From contig NZ_QRGA01000020.1 in the NCBI RefSeq assembly GCF_003367175.1, forward strand, positions 1 to 64,000: DNA of 64,000 bases. Reading direction: 5' to 3'. Each line of letters opens with the position of its first letter. The first letter of the stretch is position 1. A program made the translations under genes and the position numbers. This stretch comes from Trinickia dinghuensis. GTDB taxonomy: Bacteria; Pseudomonadota; Gammaproteobacteria; Burkholderiales; Burkholderiaceae. Positions 34,410 through 42,958 of this stretch are shown one piece after another. The notes below the pieces were generated by a model that was not told the origin of the DNA, did no database searches, and saw only the letters and a list, made by a program, of their open reading frames with translations.

Positions 34410-34832
34410 ATGGGCACACACAAGACCCACCCCAAACTCGAGCAAGCATTGACGCGAGGCGACCTCGCGATCCGGCAAGCGAATTCCGTGCGCGCGACGG
34501 CAGTGTTGCAAGCGTTGGCCAAGATGATCGTCGATGCCAGCGACACGATCGGCGTCGAAGCGTTCACGTCGATCCCCGACGGCGAACGTATCTACGATCC
34601 GGAGGGCGGCCTTTGGCCTCAGACGTTGCTGATTTCGCTCGATGGCCCCGTCGAAGAGGCTGATCCGGACGAAATCCGCAAAGTGTGGCTGCTGGCGGAT
34701 ACGCCGTCGGTCGTATTTCGCCTCGAATGGCAGCGTGCCGACGGCAAGGTCGGGCGGCACGAGGCGCGCCCGCTCGCGATGGTCGCTTTCATCAGCGATG
34801 TCGATATTCCCTGGAGCGACGACGAAGAGTGA
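34410..34832 (+). CDS. Hypothetical acidic protein downstream of the cyclase-like gene
   Basis: 140 residues from ATG 34410; no family recognised. It has a helical N-terminal half (LEQALTRGDLAIRQANSVRATAVLQALAKMIVDAS) and a beta-rich C-terminal half with an acidic end (DVDIPWSDDEE). It lies 189 bp after the cyclase-like gene on the same strand inside the same accessory segment. Small acidic partners are often chaperones of secreted effectors or immunity proteins, but nothing in the sequence proves that here. An upstream in-frame ATG (34308) would add a basic extension. Confidence 0.55.
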   Translation: MGTHKTHPKLEQALTRGDLAIRQANSVRATAVLQALAKMIVDASDTIGVEAFTSIPDGERIYDPEGGLWPQTLLISLDGPVEEADPDEIRKVWLLADTPSVVFRLEWQRADGKVGRHEARPLAMVAFISDVDIPWSDDEE

Positions 34833-34916
34833 AGTGGTGCAGCGTGCCCGTTGTGCGACGCGGCGCGCCGTCAGCCGATCGCAAGGGCGAGGGTGAGAAG
34901 CCGATGCGTCAACCTA

Positions 34917-35762
34917 TCAACGCATCAGCCGGCGCCTGAACAGCGCGGCGCAGACGAAAAACGGCACGATCGCATACGCGGCGAGCACGCACAAATGCAC
35001 GACGGCGCCTTCGAGCGGGCGCCCCAACATCGCCGCGCGAATCATCTCGACCGCATGCACGAGCGGCAAAACCGCCGCGGCGCGGCGGATGCCCTCGGGC
35101 AACTGCGCCAGCGGAAAGAAGACGCCCGACAGCAGCAGCATCGGCGTGAGCACGAGCGTCTGATAGAACATGAAGAAATCGTATGACGGCGCGACTGCCG
35201 TCACGATCATCGCGAGACTCGCGAATGCGAGCCCGGCCAGCGCGATGACAGGCAGGGCGAGCAGCATCGAAGGAAACTTCGCATAGCCGAGCAGCCCGGC
35301 GACGAGCATGATCGCCGCCCCGGACAACACCGCCTTGCTTGCCGCCCAGACGATTTCACCAACGACGATATCGCCGAGCGTCAGCGGCGTATGCATGATG
35401 GCTTCCCACGTTCTCTGCACGTGCATGCGCGAGAAGCCCGAATACATCGACTCGAACGTGGCCGACATCATGACGCTCGATCCGACCGTGCCGGCCGCCA
35501 GGAAGGCGATATAGGAAACGCCGTCGACATGGCCGACCATCAGGCCAAGCCCCAAGCCCAGCCCGAACAAGTAGATCATCGGATCGGCCAAGTTGCCGAT
35601 CATCGAGGCGGCCGCGAGCTTGCGCCAGACGAGATAGTTGCGCCGCCAAACCGCGGCCCAGTTCGTCGCATTGGCGGGCAGCGCGAGCCGCCAGCGGCGC
35701 GCTTGCTCGGCCTTGGCCGTGCGGCGCGCGCGGGCCGGCGTGTCGTAAGGAGGGGCATCCAT
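34917..35762 (-). CDS. nodJ: ABC-2 type transporter permease, NodJ family
   Basis: 281 residues with six hydrophobic helices: [43 protein letters not shown], then [24 protein letters not shown] and [20 protein letters not shown]. It is the membrane half of a NodIJ-type exporter, known for lipochitooligosaccharides in rhizobia but widespread in non-nodulating Burkholderiaceae with an unknown export substrate. Paired with the upstream ATPase gene across a 71-bp spacer filled with 10-bp repeats. Confidence 0.88.
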   Translation of the reverse strand: MDAPPYDTPARARRTAKAEQARRWRLALPANATNWAAVWRRNYLVWRKLAAASMIGNLADPMIYLFGLGLGLGLMVGHVDGVSYIAFLAAGTVGSSVMMSATFESMYSGFSRMHVQRTWEAIMHTPLTLGDIVVGEIVWAASKAVLSGAAIMLVAGLLGYAKFPSMLLALPVIALAGLAFASLAMIVTAVAPSYDFFMFYQTLVLTPMLLLSGVFFPLAQLPEGIRRAAAVLPLVHAVEMIRAAMLGRPLEGAVVHLCVLAAYAIVPFFVCAALFRRRLMR

Positions 35763-35780
35763 CGTTCAGTTCTTCCGTTC

Positions 35781-35830
35781 TGTTCAGCTTTCGTCAGCTT
35801 TCGTCAGCTTTCGTCAACGTTCGTCAACAC
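35781..35830. repeat. Five tandem 10-bp repeats between nodI and nodJ
   Basis: Five decamers in register: TGTTCAGCTT, TCGTCAGCTT twice, TCGTCAACGT, TCGTCAACAC. The two central units are identical and the outer ones diverge. They fill most of the 71-bp spacer between the nodI stop and the nodJ start, so copy number would change the spacing between the two cistrons without touching either frame. Confidence 0.85.
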
Positions 35831-35833
35831 GCT

Positions 35834-36748
35834 TCAATCCTGCATCTCGCGTCCCGTCAATCGCAAGAACACGTCTTCGAGATTCGCGGGCCGGTGTACG
35901 TACTTCAGGCCCGAGCGTCCCGCCAAACGCGCATTGACAGGAGCCGCGTCACGCACATAGCAAAACAGCGTTTCACCGCTGATCTCGGTGCGGGCGGCGA
36001 ACGGCGCGAGTTCGTCGCGCAGCGCCTCGGGTGCCGCACCGTAGATTTCGATCACGTCGCAGCCGATTTCCTGCGCCACCAATTCGCTCGGCGCGCCTTC
36101 GGCGATTTTGCTCCCTTCCTCGATGATGCAAAGCCGATCGCAGAGCCGTTCCGCTTCCTCCATGAAGTGCGTCGTCAGCAAGATCGTCTTGCCGCGGGCG
36201 AGCAGCGAGCGCAACCGATCCCAGATCAAATGGCGTGCCTGCGGATCGAGCCCGGTTGTCGGCTCGTCAAGAATCAGTACGTCCGGGTCGTTGATGAGCG
36301 AACGCGCGAGCGTCAGACGCCGCTTCATGCCGCCCGACAACTCGCCGACGCGCGCGTCGGCTTTGCTTTCGAGGCGTGCGAATTCGAGCAGTTCGGGCAC
36401 CATGGCGCGCGTCTTGCTCGCCGATAAGCCGTAGTAGCGGCCGAACACGAGCAGGTTTTCGCGTACGCTGAAATCGGGGTCGAGATTGTCGAATTGCGGC
36501 ACGACCCCCACGCGTTGGCGCGCAAATCTCGCGCCGGACGGAATCGTCTGCCCACATAGTGAGATCGTGCCGGCGTCTGGCTCGACGAGCCCGAGCAGCA
36601 TCTTCAAGGTCGTCGTCTTACCGGCGCCGTTCGGGCCGAGCAGGCCGAAGCACTCGCCGGCGCGGACGTGGAACGAGAGACCGTCGACGACCGCTTTATC
36701 GCCATAGTGCTTCACCACGTCGCGAAATTCGATTGTGTTATTGGACAT
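35834..36748 (-). CDS. nodI: ABC transporter ATP-binding protein, NodI family
   Basis: 304 residues. Walker [10 protein letters not shown] (about 38-46), signature [16 protein letters not shown], Walker [13 protein letters not shown], switch [13 protein letters not shown], and a C-terminal extension as in NodI/DrrA exporters. ATG 36748 ([16 protein letters not shown]) was chosen over a start eight codons upstream because it gives the family N-terminus. Drives the adjacent NodJ-type permease. Confidence 0.92.
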   Translation of the reverse strand: MSNNTIEFRDVVKHYGDKAVVDGLSFHVRAGECFGLLGPNGAGKTTTLKMLLGLVEPDAGTISLCGQTIPSGARFARQRVGVVPQFDNLDPDFSVRENLLVFGRYYGLSASKTRAMVPELLEFARLESKADARVGELSGGMKRRLTLARSLINDPDVLILDEPTTGLDPQARHLIWDRLRSLLARGKTILLTTHFMEEAERLCDRLCIIEEGSKIAEGAPSELVAQEIGCDVIEIYGAAPEALRDELAPFAARTEISGETLFCYVRDAAPVNARLAGRSGLKYVHRPANLEDVFLRLTGREMQD

Positions 36749-36996
36749 GAGGACGGAGGAGAGGTACCGCACCGGTTCGATGCCGACGGTGCCTCATTCT
36801 ATTGCATCGCGCTCGATTGCCTTGCGCCTGCACCGTGTGCTTTGCTGGTGCGACGCAGCGTTGCGCGCGGTCAGTGTGGCGGTGCGCAGGCATCCGGGCC
36901 GGCGGGAGCTAGGCGTTTTCCTAGCCTTGCAAGTCCGATTGCGTCGCACCATGATTGAAACGACGAACCGCGATTGGCGCGGGCTGGGAGGCCATG

Positions 36997-37497
36997 ATGG
37001 CGAGCTATAACAAAATTCTACTGTGCTACGACGGGACTCGCGAAGGGCGTAAAGCGCTGCGATGCGGTGCCAACCTCGCACTCGACCTGAAGGCGGAAAC
37101 GCATCTTTTGTCGGTTGTCGATATGCGCACGAGCATCGCGCAAAGCGCGGGGCTGTTGACGGACGTCGCATGCGGACGCTTCGAGGACGCCGCGCGCGAG
37201 ATCCTTCAGGAGGGCGTCGACTGGTTGACCGAGCGAGGTGTGCAGGCCCATGGCCACTTTGCGTTCGGTCACCCGCTCGACGAAATTGCCAATCTTGCCC
37301 AGCAATTGCAGGTCGATCTCATTGTGGTCGGCCACCGCGCCCGCAACGGGCTGTCGCGATGGTGGATGGGTTCGGGCAATACGCATCTGATGGATCGCGT
37401 GACGTGCAGCATCCTCGTCGCGGTTTCGGCGCCGCACGAGCAGGAACCCGTCGAAGAGGCCGCACCGACGACCACGGCCGATAGCTCGCAGACCTAA
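36997..37497 (+). CDS. Universal stress protein family protein
   Basis: 166 residues. A single Usp domain: YNKILLCYDGTREGRKALRCGANLA at the N-terminus, VDLIVVGHRARNGLSRWWMGSGNTHLMDRVTCSILV near the C-terminus. The ATP-binding pattern G-x2-G-x9-G-(S/T) is only partly kept (GHRARNGLSRWWMGSGNT), so it may bind nucleotide weakly. GGGAGG lies 5 nt before ATG 36997; an ATG one codon earlier is too close to it. An acidic/Thr-rich tail ends the protein. Confidence 0.88.
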   Translation: MASYNKILLCYDGTREGRKALRCGANLALDLKAETHLLSVVDMRTSIAQSAGLLTDVACGRFEDAAREILQEGVDWLTERGVQAHGHFAFGHPLDEIANLAQQLQVDLIVVGHRARNGLSRWWMGSGNTHLMDRVTCSILVAVSAPHEQEPVEEAAPTTTADSSQT

Positions 37498-37521
37498 GCC
37501 CTACGCCGCAAAGGCGATACC

Positions 37522-38154
37522 TTACGAGTTGAGCTCGACTGCGTCGATCTGCCACGAGAACCAGCCGCGGCGGTGAAAGATGACGCTGTAGGGCTCGCCG
37601 GCGGGCCCACTCGTGTACGTCACCGCGAACGTATTCATGTCTCGATAGCCGGCGCTTGCCTTGGCGCGCGGCTCCGCCGGTTGGGCGGCCGTGGCCGGCT
37701 GCTGCGAGGGTGTGGAGGATGCTTCCTGCGGCTGCGATGCCTGCTCGTCGCCGGCCGACGGCGGCACTTCGCCCGGTTTCCCGCTTGGCGGCATGCCCTT
37801 GAGCAGGGCGGCCACGCCGTCCGGCGTTGCGTATGCGTCAACGAGCGGGTTCACGAGCGCCATGCCGACGAGCGCACCGAGTGCGGCAAACGGATGCTGA
37901 AGCTTCTCTTTATCGACACGCCGGCTCAACATCTGCGTGACTTGCTCTTTGAGACTTGCCCGCAGCGCCGGATAGTCGACGTAGCGGTCGATCATGGCCG
38001 CGTTGCGTGCCTGGGCGGCATCACGCAGCCTGCTCAGCGCGAGGTAGGGCGACGCGTAAGCGATCACGACCAGCGCGAGTACGATGATGGCGATGCCGGT
38101 GACGACGGTAGCCGTCAACGGCTTTCGGGCATTGGAGCGGTTCTCGGTTGTCAT
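37522..38154 (-). CDS. DUF2939 membrane-anchored protein
   Basis: 210 residues. One N-terminal membrane anchor (TATVVTGIAIIVLALVVIAYA) is followed by ASPYLALSRLRDAAQARNAAMIDRYVDYPALRASLKEQV, the hallmark of DUF2939, then a Pro/Gln/Ala-rich linker (about 125-165) and a final beta-rich stretch ending in FSWQIDAVEL. The bulk should be periplasmic. Function unknown. It is convergent with the Usp gene. Confidence 0.8.
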   Translation of the reverse strand: MTTENRSNARKPLTATVVTGIAIIVLALVVIAYASPYLALSRLRDAAQARNAAMIDRYVDYPALRASLKEQVTQMLSRRVDKEKLQHPFAALGALVGMALVNPLVDAYATPDGVAALLKGMPPSGKPGEVPPSAGDEQASQPQEASSTPSQQPATAAQPAEPRAKASAGYRDMNTFAVTYTSGPAGEPYSVIFHRRGWFSWQIDAVELNS

Positions 38155-38243
38155 GTGATGTCGGCCTTTATCGATGTTGAATGCTAATCGACAGCAACCG
38201 TGACAAAACGATCCCTAACCCCGAAACGATCCATCACGGTGAG

Positions 38244-38588
38244 TCAACCCCATTGCGCAGCGGCAGTGCCGGCGCGTTCGTCGTCGATGCATCGATCGAT
38301 CATTTTGCAGACCGCGTCGATCGTGCCGACGAGGATCACGCGCGACGGCCCATGATAGACGCGCACGGGCGCCCGCCGTGCCGGTTCCGCATGCAATGCA
38401 CTATTGAGCGAGACGCGCGCGAACGCCGGCAGCGCGGCAGGCTGCATGTTCGCGTGAGATGCGTTCTCGCTTTGCCGTGCTTCTTGAGCGACGCTGGCGG
38501 CTTCGAGCGGCGGGCACGGGATGACGCCGCGCAGATGGCGCAAACGGCCGAAAGTGCGGAAAGGCATGAGGCGGGCAAGGCGATCCAT
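38244..38588 (-). CDS. Small protein encoded directly downstream of lexA (possible SOS gene)
   Basis: 114 residues, no family recognised. The N-terminus is basic (MDRLARLMPFRTFGRLRHLRG), the centre Ala-rich, and the end (RVILVGTIDAVCKMIDRCIDDE) forms a beta-alpha unit. The ATG lies 26 nt after the lexA stop with AGGGAGAC before it, and there is no terminator between them, so it is probably in the lexA transcript under SOS control. lexA-sulA style pairs place division inhibitors in this position in pseudomonads; resemblance to SulA is not evident here. Confidence 0.6.
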   Translation of the reverse strand: MDRLARLMPFRTFGRLRHLRGVIPCPPLEAASVAQEARQSENASHANMQPAALPAFARVSLNSALHAEPARRAPVRVYHGPSRVILVGTIDAVCKMIDRCIDDERAGTAAAQWG

Positions 38589-38614
38589 GGACGTCTCCCT
38601 AGCGTGTTCGGATG

Positions 38615-39262
38615 TCAGAATTCGGTCGGACGGATAAGGCCGACCGCGATGCCTTCGAGCGCGAAATCGGCGCTGCCGGCCTGCACGAAGATGTTCTCGT
38701 AATCGGGGTTCTCGGCAATGAGCTCGATCCCGTTCGGGCGCCGTTTCAGGCGCTTGACCGTCACGTCGTCTCCCAGCCGCGCGATGATGATCTGCCCGTC
38801 GCTCGCTTCGGTGCGCCTTTGCACGGCCAGCAAATCGCCGTCGAGGATGCCGGCGTCGCGCATCGACAGGCCGCGCACCTTCAGGAGGTAGTCGGGCTTG
38901 CTCGAAAACAGCGCCGGATCACAGGCGTAGTGCTGCGAGATGTGTTCTTGCGCGAGGATGGGGCTACCGGCGGCCACGCGGCCTACGAGCGGCAGCGACA
39001 GTTGCATCAGCGCCGGATGCGGCAGCGAGAATTGGTGGGGCATGTCCTCGGCCGCCAGCAATCGAATGCCGCGCGACGCGCCGGCGGCCAATTCGATGAC
39101 GCCTTTGCGCGCGAGCGCCCGCAGATGCTCTTCGGCCGAATTGGCCGAGGAAAACCCGAGCGCCGCGGCGATCTCGGCACGCGTGGGCGGGAAGCCGCTG
39201 TGCTCGATCGACTGGCGGATCAAATCGTAAACCTGCTGCTGCCTTGCGGTGAGTTTGGTCAT
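38615..39262 (-). CDS. lexA: LexA repressor
   Basis: 215 residues. Represses SOS genes until RecA-ssDNA filaments trigger self-cleavage. The N-terminal winged helix ([27 protein letters not shown]) binds CTG-N10-CAG; the cleavage site is Ala98-Gly99 in VAAGSP; the dyad is Ser133 (GLSMRDAGI) and Lys170 (VTVKRLKR). ATG 39262 was chosen over an upstream ATG at 39280 because the latter abuts the first SOS box and adds residues not seen in the family. Two SOS boxes lie just upstream. Confidence 0.97.
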   Translation of the reverse strand: MTKLTARQQQVYDLIRQSIEHSGFPPTRAEIAAALGFSSANSAEEHLRALARKGVIELAAGASRGIRLLAAEDMPHQFSLPHPALMQLSLPLVGRVAAGSPILAQEHISQHYACDPALFSSKPDYLLKVRGLSMRDAGILDGDLLAVQRRTEASDGQIIIARLGDDVTVKRLKRRPNGIELIAENPDYENIFVQAGSADFALEGIAVGLIRPTEF

Positions 39263-39279
39263 GGGATTCTTGGGCGCCA

Positions 39280-39295
39280 CTGTATAGATAGACAG
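39280..39295. promoter_or_regulatory. SOS box 1 (LexA operator)
   Basis: CTGTATAGATAGACAG fits CTG-N10-CAG exactly. It lies 18 bp upstream of the lexA start codon, so repression would be autoregulatory. Confidence 0.88.
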
Positions 39296-39299
39296 GTGG

Positions 39300-39315
39300 C
39301 TGTATTTTTATACAG
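39300..39315. promoter_or_regulatory. SOS box 2 (LexA operator)
   Basis: CTGTATTTTTATACAG is a near-perfect palindromic CTG-N10-CAG. Its centre is 20 bp from the centre of box 1, so two LexA dimers could bind side by side, as at the E. coli lexA promoter. Confidence 0.93.
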
Positions 39316-39486
39316 TATTCGAAGGATTTCAAGCCCTATGTTGCGACCCCGTGGCGTCCTTTAGCAGGAATCGGCATAAAAGAATGAGGATTTATTAGTT
39401 CTTGGAATAAGAAGCATCGCCTAGACTGGCTCGACCCCGGGCGCCATGCCCTTCCGATGCCCCGCTTGCCGAGGAGAAACACTCGC

Positions 39487-40413
39487 ATGAACTTCCAGCA
39501 GTTGCGCTTCGTGCGCGAGGCGGTGCGCCGCAATTTGAACCTGACCGAGGTGGCCAACGCGCTTTACACCTCGCAATCGGGCGTATCGAAGCAGATCAAG
39601 GATCTCGAGGACGAACTCGGCATCGACATCTTCGTGCGCCGCGGCAAGCGGCTCACGGGCCTGACCGAGCCCGGCAAGGCCGTGCATCAGTTGATCGAGC
39701 GGATGCTGCTCGATGCCGAGAACATGAGGCGCGTCGCCCGGCAATACGCCGACGAAGACACGGGCCATCTCGTCGTCGCGACGACGCACACGCAGGCGCG
39801 CTACGCGCTGCCGAAAGTCGTGCGCGAGTTCACGCGCGCCTTTCCTAAAGTGCAGCTGGCGCTGCGCCAAGGCAATCCGCAGCAAATCGCGCAAATGCTT
39901 CTCGAAGGGGAGGCGGATATCGCGATCTCCACCGAGGCGCTCGACCGCTTCTCCGACATCGTCACGTTTCCTTGCTATTCGTGGCATCACATCGTCGTCG
40001 TACTGCGCCATCATCCGCTGGCCGGCCGCGCGCAGGTCACGCTCGAGGACGTCGCCGAATATCCGATCGTCACCTACGACCGCGATTTCACGGGCCGCTC
40101 GCATATCGACGCGTCGTTCGCGAAGATCGGGGCGCTGCCGGACGTCGTGTTGACCGCGATCGACGCCGATGTCATCAAGACCTACGTCGAACTCGGGATG
40201 GGCGTCGGCATCGTCGCCGCGATGGCCTACGACCCGAAGCGCGACGCGGAGCTCGTCGCGCTCGATACGCAGCATCTGTTCGAAGGCAGCACGACGCGCG
40301 TGGGTTTGCGCAAGGGCGCGTTCATGCGCGCGTACGCGTACCGGTTCATCGAAATGTTCGCGCCGCAGCTGTCCGAGGCCGGCATGGCGGGGCAGCTGCG
40401 CGAAGCGGCATAA
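39487..40413 (+). CDS. cysB: CysB-family LysR-type transcriptional regulator
   Basis: 308 residues. The N-terminal helix-turn-helix MNFQQLRFVREAVRRNLNLTEVANALYTSQSGVSKQIK and LEDELGIDIFVRRGKRLTGLTEPG are characteristic of CysB. The effector domain has ATTHTQARYALPKVV, the segment that binds sulphate/N-acetylserine. It should control sulphur assimilation genes. ATG 39487 has GAGGAGAAA upstream; the frame extends ten codons further without a site. It is transcribed away from lexA. Confidence 0.87.
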   Translation: MNFQQLRFVREAVRRNLNLTEVANALYTSQSGVSKQIKDLEDELGIDIFVRRGKRLTGLTEPGKAVHQLIERMLLDAENMRRVARQYADEDTGHLVVATTHTQARYALPKVVREFTRAFPKVQLALRQGNPQQIAQMLLEGEADIAISTEALDRFSDIVTFPCYSWHHIVVVLRHHPLAGRAQVTLEDVAEYPIVTYDRDFTGRSHIDASFAKIGALPDVVLTAIDADVIKTYVELGMGVGIVAAMAYDPKRDAELVALDTQHLFEGSTTRVGLRKGAFMRAYAYRFIEMFAPQLSEAGMAGQLREAA

Positions 40414-40515
40414 CGGGCGAGTGGTACGATGCAAGGGCGGGAGAGCGCGGTGCGAGCCGAGGTAGGTGAAAGCCGCCCGTTCGGCCCGGCAAGCGGCGCG
40501 GTTAGAATGGCGCCC

Positions 40516-41538
40516 ATGACTACGACCCGATCCTCCTCCTCCCCCGCGGCGCTGCCGCGCATCGCCGTGCTCGCCACCGGCGGCACGATCGCCGGCTCGG
40601 CCGCCGATGCTTCGCAGACGTCCGGCTATCAGGCCGGCGTCGTCGGGGTCGACCGGCTGCTGGCCGCGGTGCCGGCCTTGTCGAACGTGGCCCGCGTCGA
40701 AGCCGAACAAGTGGCGAGCATCGACAGCAAGGATCTCGACGTCGCGCTGTGGACGACGCTTGCCGAGCGCATCGCCGCGTTCGCGGCCCGCGACGACATC
40801 GACGGCATCGTCGTCACGCACGGCACGGACACGCTCGAGGAAACGGCCTACGCGCTGCACCTGACGGTGAAGACGTCCAAGCCCGTCGTGATGACGGCGG
40901 CGATGCGCCCGTCGTCGGCGCTGTCGGCCGACGGGCCGCTCAATCTGCTGGGCGCCGTGACCGTCGCCGGTTCGCCGGCCGCGCGAGGGCAGGGCGTGCT
41001 CGTCGCGTTCAACAATCGAATCCATAGCGCGCGCGACGTCGTGAAGACGAGCACTTATGCGGTCGACGCGTTCCATTCGCCCGAGATCGGCGCGCTCGGC
41101 TGGGTGCAGGACGGCCGAGTCGAGTTTCAGCGGGAGGTCGTGCGGCCCCATACGGCGGCGACGCCGTTCACGAGCGCCGCGGCTTGGCCGCTCGTCGACG
41201 TCGTCGCGAGCTACGCGGGCGCGTCACGCACCGCCGTCGACGCGTTCGTTGCCGCCGGCGTTCGCGGCATCGTCGCGGCCGGCACGGGCAACGGCTCGAT
41301 TCACGCGTCGGTGCAGGCCGCGCTCGCCGAAGCCCGCGCGCGCGGCGTCGCGGTCGTGCGTGCGTCGCGCGTCGGTTCGGGGCACGTCATGCGCAACGGC
41401 GCGGCGCCCGACGATGCGCTCGGCTTCGTCACCGCGGGCTCGCTCAATCCTTACAAGGCGCGTGTGCTGCTGATGCTCGCGTTGGCGGCGGGCGTGCATG
41501 AGCCGGCTGCTTTGCAGCAGGTTTTCGATACGTATTGA
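40516..41538 (+). CDS. L-asparaginase (bacterial type)
   Basis: 340 residues. The two threonine motifs of the asparaginase/glutaminase amidohydrolase family are present: IAVLATGGTIAG (about 16-27) and IVVTHGTDTLEETAY with the T-D pair (about 99-113). FHSPEIGALG and AGTGNGSIH also fit. No signal peptide is visible, so the enzyme should be cytoplasmic although the sequence is nearer type II enzymes. TTAGAAT at 40502-40508 puts the likely transcription start next to ATG 40516, so the message may be leaderless. Confidence 0.9.
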   Translation: MTTTRSSSSPAALPRIAVLATGGTIAGSAADASQTSGYQAGVVGVDRLLAAVPALSNVARVEAEQVASIDSKDLDVALWTTLAERIAAFAARDDIDGIVVTHGTDTLEETAYALHLTVKTSKPVVMTAAMRPSSALSADGPLNLLGAVTVAGSPAARGQGVLVAFNNRIHSARDVVKTSTYAVDAFHSPEIGALGWVQDGRVEFQREVVRPHTAATPFTSAAAWPLVDVVASYAGASRTAVDAFVAAGVRGIVAAGTGNGSIHASVQAALAEARARGVAVVRASRVGSGHVMRNGAAPDDALGFVTAGSLNPYKARVLLMLALAAGVHEPAALQQVFDTY

Positions 41539-41973
41539 CGGTATTGAAGTAAGGGGAAGGGAACCGGAAGGATAGGGGATGCGCGGCTTGCTAAAGCGCC
41601 AGCTCCGGTGCCTACGATGCGCGCGAGACGGCACGTCCCTCGCTGCGATTGAGCGTGTAAAAATCCGACAGGCGGACACCCGACGACGACGTCTGACCGA
41701 CCAAGGCTTCCCCGTCGCCGCCGGGTGCCGCTGCGGACCCCACTGCCGCTCTCAGCCCGAAAGCGGCTTTTTTGCCTGCCAAACGCGTGCTCGGTGTCGA
41801 CTTCGTGCTTGCCGCGCATCTTGCGATACACGGACTTGCCCCCTCCGTCTTGCCTTGCACGCGCAGGCGAGGCGCCCCACGTGCCGGCCGTCCGATCGTT
41901 GTTGCGTCGGACGGCCGTGTCCTGCTAGATACAGAGCGACGGCGCTGCGCCGTCGTTCTGTCGGCTCTATCTA
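41539..41973. other. 435-bp intergenic region with a hairpin
   Basis: No convincing gene on either strand. A 9-bp GC-rich inverted repeat (41936-41944 with 41948-41956) lies 17 nt after the glxR stop on the minus strand; it lacks a T-run, so it is a weak or Rho-assisted terminator at best. The rest shows no recognisable structure. Confidence 0.55.
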
Positions 41974-42867
41974 TTAGTCTTTCTTCGGTTCGGCGATCTC
42001 GAACCCGGCCATGATTTCGAGTGCGCGTATCATCGCCGAGTGATCCCAGCTGCCGCCGTCGTGCGCCGCGCAGACGCTGAACAGCTGCTGCGCGCTTGCC
42101 GTGTGCGGCAGCGCGATGCCGAGCTTGCGTGCGCCGTCGAGGGCGAGGTTCAAGTCCTTGCGGTGCAGATCGATGCGGAAGCCCGGGGCGAACGTGCGTG
42201 CCGTCATGCGCTTGCCGTGCACTTCGAGAATCCGCGACGATGCGAAGCCGCCCATCAGCGCTTGGCGCACGCGTTCCGGATCGGCGCCCGAGCGCGCGGC
42301 GAACAGCAGCGCCTCGCTCACTGCCTCGATGTTCAGCGCGACGATGATCTGGTTCGCGACTTTGCACGTCTGGCCGGCACCGTTATCGCCGACGAGCGTG
42401 ATGTTCTTGCCCATCAGGTCGAACAGCGGCTTCGCGCGCTCGAACGCTTTCTCGGGGCCGCCGACCATGATCGAGAGCGTCGCTTCGCGGGCGCCGACTT
42501 CGCCGCCCGAGACCGGCGCGTCGAGATAGTCGCAGCCGAGCGCGTTGATGCGCTTGGCGAAATCCTGCGTGTCGAGCGGGGAGATCGAGCTCATGTCGAT
42601 CACGAGCTTGCCGGCGGAGAGGCCCTTGGCCACGCCGTCGTCGGCGAACAGGACGTTGGCGACGTCGGGCGTGTCCGGCACCATCACGACGACGATCTCC
42701 GACTCGCGCGCGACGGCCGTCGAATCGGCTACCACGAGCGTGGTTTTACGCAGGTCGTCCGGCACCGGATAGGCGCCCGTGACGACGACCTCGTGGCCGC
42801 CCTTCAGAAGGTTGCGCGCCATGTGCGCGCCCATGATGCCGAGGCCGATGAAACCGATCTTTGCCAT
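41974..42867 (-). CDS. glxR: 2-hydroxy-3-oxopropionate (tartronate semialdehyde) reductase
   Basis: 297 residues of the beta-hydroxyacid dehydrogenase family: NAD-binding IGFIGLGIMGAHMARNLLKGGH, substrate-binding APVSGGEVGAREATLSIMVGG, and the catalytic Lys in GAGQTCKVANQIIVALNIEAVSEAL. Reduces tartronate semialdehyde to D-glycerate. Last of the minus-strand gcl-hyi-glxR operon that turns two glyoxylate into glycerate. Confidence 0.95.
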   Translation of the reverse strand: MAKIGFIGLGIMGAHMARNLLKGGHEVVVTGAYPVPDDLRKTTLVVADSTAVARESEIVVVMVPDTPDVANVLFADDGVAKGLSAGKLVIDMSSISPLDTQDFAKRINALGCDYLDAPVSGGEVGAREATLSIMVGGPEKAFERAKPLFDLMGKNITLVGDNGAGQTCKVANQIIVALNIEAVSEALLFAARSGADPERVRQALMGGFASSRILEVHGKRMTARTFAPGFRIDLHRKDLNLALDGARKLGIALPHTASAQQLFSVCAAHDGGSWDHSAMIRALEIMAGFEIAEPKKD

Positions 42868-42958
42868 GTCGATGTAGTCCGTTTAGTTTGTCGTGTCAGG
42901 GTGAAGCCGAAGCGGCGCCCGCCCGGTCGGGCGTGAAGCGCCGCCCCGCGGCCGGGCG

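Noticed and set aside
35781-35830. CRISPR-like array
   Set aside because: Units are only 10 bp in direct tandem without spacers; no cas genes are present and no other array was seen in the window.
34917-36748. nodI/nodJ taken as evidence of a nodulating symbiont
   Set aside because: NodIJ-type exporters are widespread in non-nodulating Burkholderiaceae and no nodABC or nif genes are in the window.
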